In this document: positions 36,044 to 48,000 of the stretch, one piece after another | How the letters are laid out: every line of letters starts with the position of its first letter | Numbering within the stretch: the first letter of the stretch is position 1 | DNA from: Sipunculus nudus | Lineage: Eukaryota; Annelida; Sipuncula; Golfingiida; Sipunculidae | DNA: 64,000 bases | Assembly (NCBI GenBank): GCA_026874595.1 | Contig: CM049320.1 | Span: 672,001 to 736,000, forward strand | Reading direction: 5' to 3' | Notes under the pieces: model-generated | What the model was told of the DNA's origin: nothing | Database searches by the model: none | The model's input: the letters and a program-made list of their open reading frames with translations, nothing else | Position numbers and translations under genes: made by a program

Positions 36044-39000
36044 TATGATTTTGTTATGATTATTTCCTTTTAAAAATACACCAGTTTGTCCCAATAAGCA
36101 TTCACGTTTTGTTCTATATAATATACAATATCCTGGCTTCACGCAATTTACAGAGAAGATCCTCATGTTACAAAAATATATATACCCGATGATAAACTGC
36201 CTTAACATTGTGAAGTTCTGTAATAATCGCAGGAAACTTATTTGTCTCACCCAATAGCTCCGGCAAGAATTTGTTCCTCAAGCTCTGGACTGTCTCCTGA
36301 CGAACGGGAGGTGTTACCTTTTCCTGTGAAGCCAAAGTTTAGAGGGAAGGCGTCAGTGCTCTGGATCATGGCCCTGGAATTCAAAGCGTTTATACATCTA
36401 CAGTAATGTTTAGAGGGAAGGCGACAGTGCTATGGATCATGGCCCTGGAAAACACAGCGTTTATACATCTACAGTAAAGTTTAGACAGAAGGCGACAGTG
36501 CTATGGATCATGGCCCTGGAAAACACAGCGTTTATACATCTACAGTAAAGTTTAGACAGAAGGCGTCAGTGCTCTGGATCATGGTCCTTGAATACAAAGC
36601 GTTTATACATCTACAGTAATGTTTAGAGGGAAGGCGCCAGTTCTCTGGATCATGGTCCTGGAAAACACAGCGTTTATACGTCCTCAGTAAAGTTTAGACA
36701 GAAGGCGTCAGTGCTCTGGATCATGGCCCTGGAATACATAGCGTTTATATGTCTACCTAAGTGTGAAAATGACATCTGTTACATTATATAACCTGTTATA
36801 TAATTTTATCCAAAGTGGATTTGAGCAAATAAGATTTGATTTTACCTGTCATGCACTTTTTTCTGCAGGCTCAAATAGTTTAGTGCCGAGGATAAGTCAA
36901 AAGATTTAATTCAGCCTATTCCAAGATTAACCGATGTATCTTAGGAGCAGATTATGAATGAAATCCATTTAGTATGCATCATGCATTCAGTCTTACAGAC
37001 ACAACGAACTAAGTGTATTTATTAAGAAGATCTAACAATCTGTATGGAACATAAAGACATTATTTAGGCCTACTTATATAATTTGCACACCTGGTTGCAC
37101 AAACATCATGTGCATACCATGGCAGCTCTGTAATAATTGTTACAAGTTAGGTCAAAACATAATATAATTTAGGTCCAGGGTGTACATAACTATGATATAT
37201 TAAGACGACCCTGTAATATGTGTTAATTGTGACGTCTATGCGTATATTAAGACGACCCTGTAATATGTGTTCATTGTGCGGTCAGAGAGTGCATGTGATT
37301 GGTGTAGGCCTACATATTAAGAAAGCCCGGGAATCCGTATATCAATTAAACGTCTATACTCACTTGATATGATTGGGTCCGGGTGTGCACGTGGTGGCGT
37401 TAGATCCGGTGGCTGGACCCGTGCCCCCGCCAAACATGGTGGTAATCCCGGCAGCAATGGCCTCGCGGGCGAGCTGCGGGCAGATAAAGTGAATATGGCT
37501 GTCCAGCGCCCCCGCAGTTAAAACGAGGCCCTCGCCCGCGACGGCTTCTGTACCCACACCACAGATCAGGTCCTGGGCGGATAAACATACAGGATGAAAA
37601 GACTGTGGTTTTCATGTCTCCCGCCAATCATTACTAATGGAAACCTTATATATTCTAGAAGATATAAAAATATTGACATCACATTTTAAAAATAACGAAA
37701 AATACACAAGCGAAATATCAAATTTCCATGTACATATTATTTTAAGAAAATGAGTTTGACATCGCCAAAGGCGTAAGAGAGACCATTTTATTATTTTCGC
37801 CATTTGGACATGTTTTGCAAACTCACTGGTGACACGTCATCCATGACATCCGGGTTCCCAGCTTTACCGATTCCGACGATCCGGCCATCCTGTTGATGAA
37901 AACCACGTGATAATGTCATGACGTCATTAAAAGTTTGAATGTTTAAAACATACGATCGCTTCTTTGAGAGCAAATGAGAATTAAATCTTCTAAAGCTGAA
38001 ACCTCTGCCTGTCAGTGTAACAGTTTTGTGTATATATTGATTTAATCAGAGAAGGATTAAGAACATCTCTTTTTTACCTGAAAAAGTCAATGATATATAC
38101 GCTATACACAAAACACGCTTAATACTCATAAAAATCCGGATTTAGCGTCCCGCGAACACCGTGTCTAACCTAACCTTAACCCGCGAACACCGTGTCTAAC
38201 CTTACTTCTGTATTCGAGAGTCATGTATAATGCCTGCTGGCTTCCGGCATATTTTTGTCATCTGCAGGTCCTCGATGCGAAACCCGATATTCTAAAACCA
38301 TCTATCTGTCCCTGTTAAAGTACTGTGTATAAAATCATCTATCCGTCCCTGTTAACGTACTGTGTATGAAACCCTCTATCCATCCCTGTTAACGTCCTGT
38401 GTATGAAACCCTCTGTCCGTCCCTATTAACGTACTGTGTATAAAACCCTCTACCCGTCCCTGTTAACGTACTGTGTATAAAACTGTGTATAAAACCCTCT
38501 ATCCGTCCCTGTTAACGTACTGTGTATAAAACCCTTTATCCGTCCCTGTTAACGTACTGTGTATAAAACCCTCTATCCGTCCCTGTTAACGTACTGTGTA
38601 TAAAACCATCTTTCCCTGTTAATGTGCTGTGTATAAAACCATCCGTCCCTGTTAATGTCCTGTGTATAAAACCATCTATCTGTCCCTGTTAATGTGCTGT
38701 GTATAAAACCCTCTATCCGTCCCTGTTAATGTGCTGTGTATAAAACCACCTATCCGTCCCTGTTAATGTGCTGTGTATAAAACCATCTATCTGTCCCTGT
38801 TAATGTGCTGTGTATAAAACCATCTATCCGTCCCTGTTAATGTGCTGTGTATAAAACCATCTGTCCCTGTTAATGTGCTGTGTATAAAACCATCTATCCG
38901 TCCCTGTTAATGTGCTGTGTATAAAACCACCTATCCGTCCCTGTTAATGCGCTGTGGTTTCTGCTACCTAAAACGTCGACTTATCAAAATGATCGTCGTT

Positions 39001-42000
39001 ATTGCTTACTTTAGGTATTATCTCACTTTACTGAACAAGTATAAGTTGGGGAAAGTCTACCTTGATGCCGACGTCGGCCTTGACGACGCCCTGCACGGCG
39101 TCCACGATCAGCGCATTGGTGATGACGGTATCAAGCGCCAACTTGTTCGTGACCAGCGCCTGCTGTCCCATGCCTTCACGGAGCACCTGCCGATAAAAAA
39201 ATATGACGTCATAATATTGTGATGTCTCCAGAAAATCACAAAGTGTAAATAAACATTATTCTCCTGGGTGACTAAAGACTATATACACATGTTCATTGGT
39301 ACCCCCAAAAGGATTTTGCCGGGATCAGTGTCCACCAACGGAAATCGCAGACCTCTTTATCATAATCATCGAGGACATAATAATTTTATATAATCATCAC
39401 ATTGTGTCTTTATATCATCCGCCAATACCTATTTTTAAGGGTTTCAAACCATTTTTTTTTACCTAGATATCCAATTGTTCCGGCTTGATTACCCTTTTAA
39501 GGGTATCTTATTAGACTTCCTGGGTTTGGCCTTTCTTATCCAAAATCCTTTATCCGGCCCAAGACTATACACACATTCACTGGAAAACAACAACGTTAAC
39601 GACAGGTTAGTATACGGGGAGGTTAGTACGGGGAAGTGTCCGTAGTACGGGGAGGTTAGTATACGGGGAAGTTAGTACGGGGAAGTGTACGTAGTACGGG
39701 GAGGTTAGTATACGGGGAAGTTAGTACGGGGAAGTGTCCGTAGTACGGGGAGGTTAGTACACGGGGAAGTTAGTACGGGGAAGTGTCCGTAGTACGGGGA
39801 GGTTAGTATACGGGGAGGTTAGTACGGGGAAGTGTCCGTAGTACGGGGAGGTTAGTACACGGGGAAGTTAGTACGGGGAAGTGTCCGTAGTACGGGGAGG
39901 TTAATTACGGGGAAGTTAGTACGGGGAAGTGTCCGTAGTACGGGGAGGTTAGTATACGGGGAAGTTAGTACGGGGAAGTGTCCTTAGTACGGGGAGGTTA
40001 GTATACGGGGAAGTTAGTACGGGAAAGTGTCCGTAGTACGGGGAGGTTAGTACACGGGGAAGTTAGTACGGGGAAGTGTCCGTAGTACAGGGAAGTTTCC
40101 TTGCACGTTTATATGCAGACTGTAATAGGAGCTCTGTATAAAACAAATAAAAAATCGAAACATAATTTGAAGAAAAAAAAATGACGATTTTTTTCTAATG
40201 TTCTGATAAAGATATTCTGCATACCGTACTTAATACCTGTCTAATTTAACCACTATTTAGACTTGCTATATTTTCAATATGTAAAATTGTGTCATGAATC
40301 GCACAATCTGTTTCCAAGGAAATAACTTGTGACCGCTTGTGTTATAAGGAGAACCCATGGAAACCATTGTGACGTCACCAGTGATATTCCATATTTGACA
40401 ACATTGGACCTTGGACCGTACCTTGCCTCCCCCGAACTTGCATTCATCCCCGTAGACGGTAAAGTCCTTCTCCACCTCGATGATCAGGTCCATGTCGCCG
40501 AGTCGTACCTGCCAAAAGCAAACCAAAACTAGATATACACGATCGCCAAACATTCCATTGGACTCTAATAAAGTTTTACTTAGGTCAGGCAAATCACACA
40601 AAAAACGAATGAGTAAGTTTTTGCCCAAGAGTTTTTAACCCTTATATATGTACTTGCCTTGTCTCCGATGGTTGGTCCGTAAGTATGCATGTAAATGCTG
40701 CGGTCCAATTTACACACTAGGGGGCGCTGGTGCTGGGCAGATTCCGCCGTCTGTGCTTCCGCCTGTAGTAAACGAAAACAAAATTATGTTCCTTGTTTTT
40801 CTATTTAACTTCTTATGTAACTTTTCTCTCTTTTCATTTTTAGTGCCGAGTTTTACTCAGCGTCCTTACACTTCCAGAAGATCAGAATTTCATGACTTTT
40901 TTTATGAATTTTCATGAAAAAATATAATTATTTCATTACTTTTTCCTAGGGAGACTTCGGGTATATCAGCGCGAACTGTGGTTCACTAAATCATCACAGT
41001 TTTATCGACAGAAAGAGAACATGGATCACAGACATATAAGACAGCCTGCAAATAAAGTGTATGAACTTTTTATCACTTTTTGATTGTAATGACTGAATAT
41101 TTCAATTTTAAAATGTATTACTTGGGGGGGGGGGGGGGAGTGGAACCCTGTTGTCTTCGAATACATCTACCATCTGTTATTATCTGTTATATTACTTGTT
41201 ATGTCATGTTACATTATTTAATCATACAACAATTTACGTCTTTGTGTGTGTGTGTGCTTTTGAGAACATGCCTCACCTCCATCTGGTTTCCATATTGTTG
41301 GTCTTTGACCTTTGACATTATGGCAGGCAGATTGTCGGAGGCCACAGGACCATCACATAAACCGTTACCTCCTCTAATTACTCTGCAAAGACAAAACATC
41401 CACACTAAATGACAATGCTCTGAGGATATCTTTCATATAAAACAATTTTATATGGCTAGGAAAAATCCTATGATAGTTATATAATGGTTACTTTTATTAT
41501 CTGAGAAATATATATTAAATTTTGGAATATATCAGGAGATACGCATATCGTCTTTGATAAAATCGTATTCTACAACTGGCAGTTTGTCATTTATGTTTGA
41601 TCCGGTATATTAAAACAATGACACAAAACATAATGCACGTTATTGTGATGTTTCCAAGACCGCCATAGTATGTCATGGTTAGATTGTAGTTTCAAATATA
41701 TTTAAACATGTTCAGAGTTTTAGATCACTGCATATCTCTGTCCTTTCATTGTTAACACGCCTTTGACAAAAGAACCAGACGACAAGTTAATGTTAGTTTT
41801 CTCTTTATACCTTCTGGCTTTACAAAAGAACCAGACAACCAGTTAATGTTAGTCTTCTCTTTATACCTCTTGGCTTTACAAAAGAACCAGACAACCAGTT
41901 AATGTTAGTTTTCTCTTTATACCTTCTGGCTTTACAAAAGAACAAGACAACCAGTTAATGTAAGTCCTCTCTTTATACCCTCTTGCTTTATAAAAGACCC

Positions 42001-45000
42001 AGACAACAAGTTAATGTTAGTTTTCTCTTTATACCTTCTGGCTTCACAAAAGAACCAGACAACCAGTTAATGTTAGTCTTCTCTTTATACCTCTTGGCTT
42101 TAAAAAAGAACCAGGCAACCAGTTAATGTTAGTCTTGTCTTTATACCTTCTGGCTTTACAAAAGAACCAGACAACCAATTAACGTTAGTTTTCTCTTTAT
42201 ATATCTTCTGGCTTTACAAAAGAATCAGGCAACCAGTTAATGTTAATCTTCTCTTTATACCTTCTTGCTTTATAAAAGACTCAGACGACAAGTTAATGTT
42301 AGTCTTCTCTTTATACCTTCTGGCATTACAAAAGAACAAGACAACCAGTTAATGTAAGTCCTCTCTTTATACCCTCTTGCTTTATAAAAGACCCAGACAA
42401 CAAGTTAATGTTAGTCTTCTCTTTATACCTTCTGGCTTTACAAAAGAACCAGGCAACCAGTTAATGTTAGTCTTGTCTTTATACCTTCTGGCTTTACAAA
42501 AGAACCAGGCAACCAGTTAATGTTAGTCTTGTCTTTATACCTTTATACATCTGGCTTTATCCTTAATTTCAACATGTAGCCTGTGACATCAGGTCTAACC
42601 CTCATATTTTGTAAGGCTTGAATAGACGTCACTCCTCCGCTCTGGTCTAGTACTCTGCCAGATTACACAATAAGTAACACTTGCCTGTTGCCTCCTATCT
42701 CAACCAGTGTCACTGTCCTCGTCTCACCGGGTTCAAATCTGACAGCAGTGCCGGCTGCTATGTTCTTCACGAATAAATAGAGTCAATTTGAAATTAATTA
42801 ACACTCTCAGTAAACATTCAGCGTTTATAAATAAGCTTTTTTCACTAAACAAGTTACATAATTACGAATTCATATATTCATAATAATCAGTAAAGCGGCA
42901 ATGAAACTTAGCTATCATATAGGCTTTTAGCATTTGTCAAATGTTTTTGCTATTTTCATTTTTATCTTCACAAAACACACACACACACACCCTCACACAG
43001 ATGTAAAAATCCAACATGGCGGCTTACCAATCTCATGCCGTAAGCGGCCGCCCTGTCAAATTTCAGATATTTGTTAACCTCCAGGAAATGATAATGACTT
43101 CCGACCTGAAAAACAAACATGTAATATGTTATAGAGAACCAAGCAGTGTTTACAAAGAAAAAAAACATACAAACGGCAAAGAGGCTGTAAGCAGCATTAC
43201 TTTCCTGAAGCAGCAGCTATTACATAATGAAAGCATCAAGCCCATGTAACCAGGTACCACCTCTCTTGTTTATTTATAAAATACAACTTTAAAATGCATC
43301 TTTGAGATGTGTAGTTTGACTCAATTAATAATCATTCATTCACATCTGGCGCAAAATAAATGGAAACCCCTCCAGTACTTTGAAAACTTTATAATATAAA
43401 TATCAGACATACTGGGGGACTGTCTCACTGACAAGAAACACAGGAGGATAAACAGTTAAAAAATTAAATGGGATGAAAAAAACAAATCCTCATGTGGTCT
43501 ATCCCTTGACAAGAGCGATGCATAGCCATTAATTCTCAGGCAGTAGATAAACCTATCCTTGGCAATAAAACAAGGGACCCATGGGTCACGTCGCTCCGCT
43601 GATTGTGACAGTTATAACTGCATCAACATAGATTTTTTAAGTCGCAATAAAAATACTGTCCACAGTGCTCAGGAACTAGGGCTCAATGACTTGGGGAGGG
43701 GGGCGGGGGTGGGGGGAAAGAGTTACAACACCTTCTTTGGATATAAATATATAAATACAGAATACGGAATTAAATTCAATGCTGCTTACAGGGACTGGTG
43801 GGAGTTACAGCACCTCTGCATATACGTAAAGGATAAAATTTAATTTAAAAGAAATTATTTTTAAATATTTAAAAACAGGCAGAGAGATGGAAAGCAAAGC
43901 AAAAAACTTTAATTTCCATTCTACTTAGACAAAAGAAAATAATGAACAAATATTTCCTTTAGATCCTATTTTTTCTTTTGTTAAGTCATTTTTTTTAAGT
44001 TTATAAATTTTACTATATATTTACAGTATATCATATATATCTGAATTTTTAATTGATTCACAAATCTAAATTGCATCAACATTTTTACTTAATTTAGTCA
44101 GGTAACATCACATTATGCACACAGATATATTTCTTTTTTTTTATAAAATAAATTATTTTTTTTGGGGTGTCTGCCAGTGCTGCATCACTAATAAGGTTAC
44201 CTAGGCAAGGCTGTAGTGAGCAAGAGTGGGGTCTTGGATATACAAATTGCAAATACATTAGAGCATCTGAAAAACTTCAATAATTAGAATAATTTTAAAG
44301 CTTTTACTTTCAAATTTCAGAATTCAACAGATTAAATCAACATGTATCCCAGCTGTGAAAAATAAATTCATATACTAACAAGAAAAAAAGTGCCATGGTC
44401 AAATTTGGGCAAAATTTAATGTACCAGTTTTATATTTTTGCTAATATTTTTTAAAATTTAAAAGATTTTGATCTAATTTTGGGTAAACAATTACATTTTG
44501 ATTAATTAAAGTTTTATTACTGAATAAAAGTCCCTAGCTTTCACATTTTTTTTTGTGTTAAGTGACCAAATATTTTTCCTGATTTTTTACAAAGTGCAAT
44601 ATGTTTGGGCCCATAACTTTATTAAATTATATAATACAGACCTAATTTCTGGCATGTACATATGAACAATATAGAGGAATATTTATGGTAAATGTGAGGA
44701 AAAACAGATGAAAGGTTTTGATATTAGGCAGTCCTGAAGTGTTAAATAGGTTTTTAATAAAAAAAATTGAGGTTTTTCCTTAATTTCTCAAAGGAATGAA
44801 GTCGCAAAGACCCAGTTTTCGGCTTGGAAGGAGATCTTGGGGACATCTAACATTATGCCGAATTTTGGATTCCTAGGGCTTACGGTTTCAAAACGTGCCA
44901 CATCTACGGACGGACGGACGGACAGACGGACGGACGATGGACAATGGACCACGACTATAGCAAAGATGACTTATAGTCAGCTGAGCTAAAAAAACAATCA

Positions 45001-48000
45001 TAGGGAGTAGAAAACCGTGTAGCTGCATAGCTGAATTTAATATCCTTGGTATTTACACATTACTCTATACTTAATGTTCACAATAGAAATTCCTTGGTTT
45101 AGCACTCTCACTGTAAGGTGTAGCTAATTTATGCTTTGTGAGTTGTATAGAATTCGCTATATCACAAATATTTGAACATACAGATTACATGTATATGGAC
45201 GGGGAATTACCTGGATGGGTCGGTCACATATACTGGACACGGTGATGACTCGAGTCTTGCGTCCTGCGTTCAGCTCCAGTTGCCCAGGCAACGCAATCAT
45301 CTCTCCTGGGACGACGTCATCAGCGGCATCAACTTTACTGCTTCCATCTTGCCCCGCTTGCTTATCCTGTAGAAAAGTCCGCGTTGTTTAATGTTTAACC
45401 ATTTACAGAAGATAATTTAATGCTATAAAATATATTTTTTTCAATATATTCTAATATAATATATAGTAAAATATAATGTTACATAATGCGATAGAATAAT
45501 TTATTGCAAACTACAGTACAAAGACCAAAAATATAATTTGTGAATAATTTTCTTCCAAGAGGTTTTTGTGGTGAGATATGACCTCCTCATTCTTTCTTTC
45601 TGAGAGGACATAATTCTGGCTGCGCTAAAGTATTTTTTGACTGTTCTAATGATAAATCTGTGATCCGCTATATTTCAGCTGTTCTTTTTTTAAGCTAAGT
45701 CATTAAAAGCTTGTTTGTTACGCAGATACACCTGTGTAAGACGAATACAATGGAATAAATTGTTCTACATTTTCATCCTAACTACATTTAAAATAGTTCA
45801 TTATCTGAGGCTATGTGTGTGGTCATTACCACCCACCTTCATATCGAATGTATCAATTGACGGAACCGGAAGGAAGCTCCCGTACAGCGCAAGGTCAAGG
45901 TCACCATCTTCTCGACATATTGGACGATGGACAGTTACCTGTTGAAGGGAAATAGTTTCCATAAGACATCGCATTGTATATATACAAGAACGGGCAAAAT
46001 GACGACGATAATATTCAGAAAGTCGTGTATGTGCATCATTTCTTTTATGTCTGGTTACACCAAATCCAGATGGTACAATTTCTGTTCAAGATCTTTTTAT
46101 GCTATGAATAAATATATGACCAAGATAAAAAGCTGTTTTCTATTAGGTGATAAAAATAACTTACTTTTATTCTATTTCTTTCAATGAACACTTGACATTT
46201 CTAGCAATTTACATTAATAGAGTGATCTGAACTTATTACTAGACTTTAGTGTAATTAACATTTTCATAATGAGCCTCTAACTCACCAGTTTGGTTCCGTC
46301 CGGGAAGGTCCCCTCAATCTGTACCTCGTGTACCATGTCAGCGACCCCGGGCAGCACCTGGCGGTGACCTGAGGAACCAAACTTATGTACATAAGAATAC
46401 AACAGATCTAGCAGGAATGCCCTTCCCGAGGTAATACCTTTAAAGAACCCTATTACATCATGGCAACCAGGGGAGGTTCCCTTGGTAATGATGCCACTAG
46501 GTGCAGCTCTGGGGTTGACCACAGAGCTGGTGATGCAGGGCTAAGATGACTGAAACATGATCCGGGTATATACCCCGCATCTTACCTGCAGTTAATAAAG
46601 AGACCAGAAGATTCGTCACACAGATCATTTTGCTTGTTTACTTCACTTTGAAATGTGATCCATGAGGAATTAGATCTTTTCATTTTATTTCATTAAATTA
46701 TGTAAAAAAAAAGTTTTCTCAAAATGAACTTACAAAGAGCTAACGAAAGTACCTACCAAGCATGCGCCGTCCCTGCGCCATGAGCTCCGCGACCGTGTGA
46801 AAGCCATCACGAATCAACTCCTGAATCTATAAGTAAAGGTCAAACGTTACAGTCTCAATAAGAAAATCATCATTCCCCTATTTCCTACATATATTAAAAC
46901 GCAGGCGAACCCATGCATTAACATTGCATTTTGTAACATATGCATATACGACATATTGACGTACACTGCACAGCACAACGTATACATAACACTTGACCGG
47001 TTAACTCTGTTTACATGACACTGCACATTAATTCACAACGTATACATGACTGCACAGTGCACATCACAACGTTACAAGACATTTCATATTACGAAGTATA
47101 CGCGTACAATGCACATCACAACTTTACATACACTTCACATCACAACGTGTACTTCATACAGCAAGGTTTCAGTCAGACTTTTTTAATGTACATTACGAAT
47201 TGCAATACCTGTAAAGCAATACCCGAAACGTCTGGACGATATGCCTCATTCTTTTATACTTTTCAGAATAAATGCTTTTCGGATTAAACTTTTCTTGTTA
47301 GTAGATACACTGCATATCTTCTTATGTTTGATATGAAACAAAATAAAACCCCAAAAATTACACTGTTTTCAAATTATCTCGGAGATTATGAATAAATTCA
47401 TCACATTTCCCTTCATTTATCTTATTTTTCCCAAATCTTTGACGGCGCACAGAGTTCCCAATAACCGTCAACCTAATGCAAACATCTCGGGAAATTTCTG
47501 TGCTTTGGAAACGAAATAACGGAAAGAAAATGCACAATGAAATGAAAGACACGAGCCCTGTGGAGATCACAAAATGGATTAAAAATAACAACTTCCTTTT
47601 CTTAGATTTCCTCCTACTGATTGCCGATATTGGACGAACCTCGTTGATGTCGCCCTCCTAGTCTACGGTCCTGCTTTGATTGACTGATTGATTGGAATTG
47701 ACACACAAAATAATGAAAGTGACGATAGTAATATAAAGCTAGCATCAATGCATCAAAATTACAAAGTGCCTGATTCAGTCAGGCAATTTATAAAATGACT
47801 AAAATTTTGCAGGCATTTTACAAATTGACTGAAAAATCAGTTTATTTGACACATTGGCTTAATCGATATGAAATGGTCCTTTGCTTCACATATCGCATCA
47901 TTGTATGCATACTATTATGTATACTATTGTATGTCATTTATATATGACTGCATTTTATGTTTTATTTCAGAACCAGAATAAAGTCAAATGGAAGTTTTTG

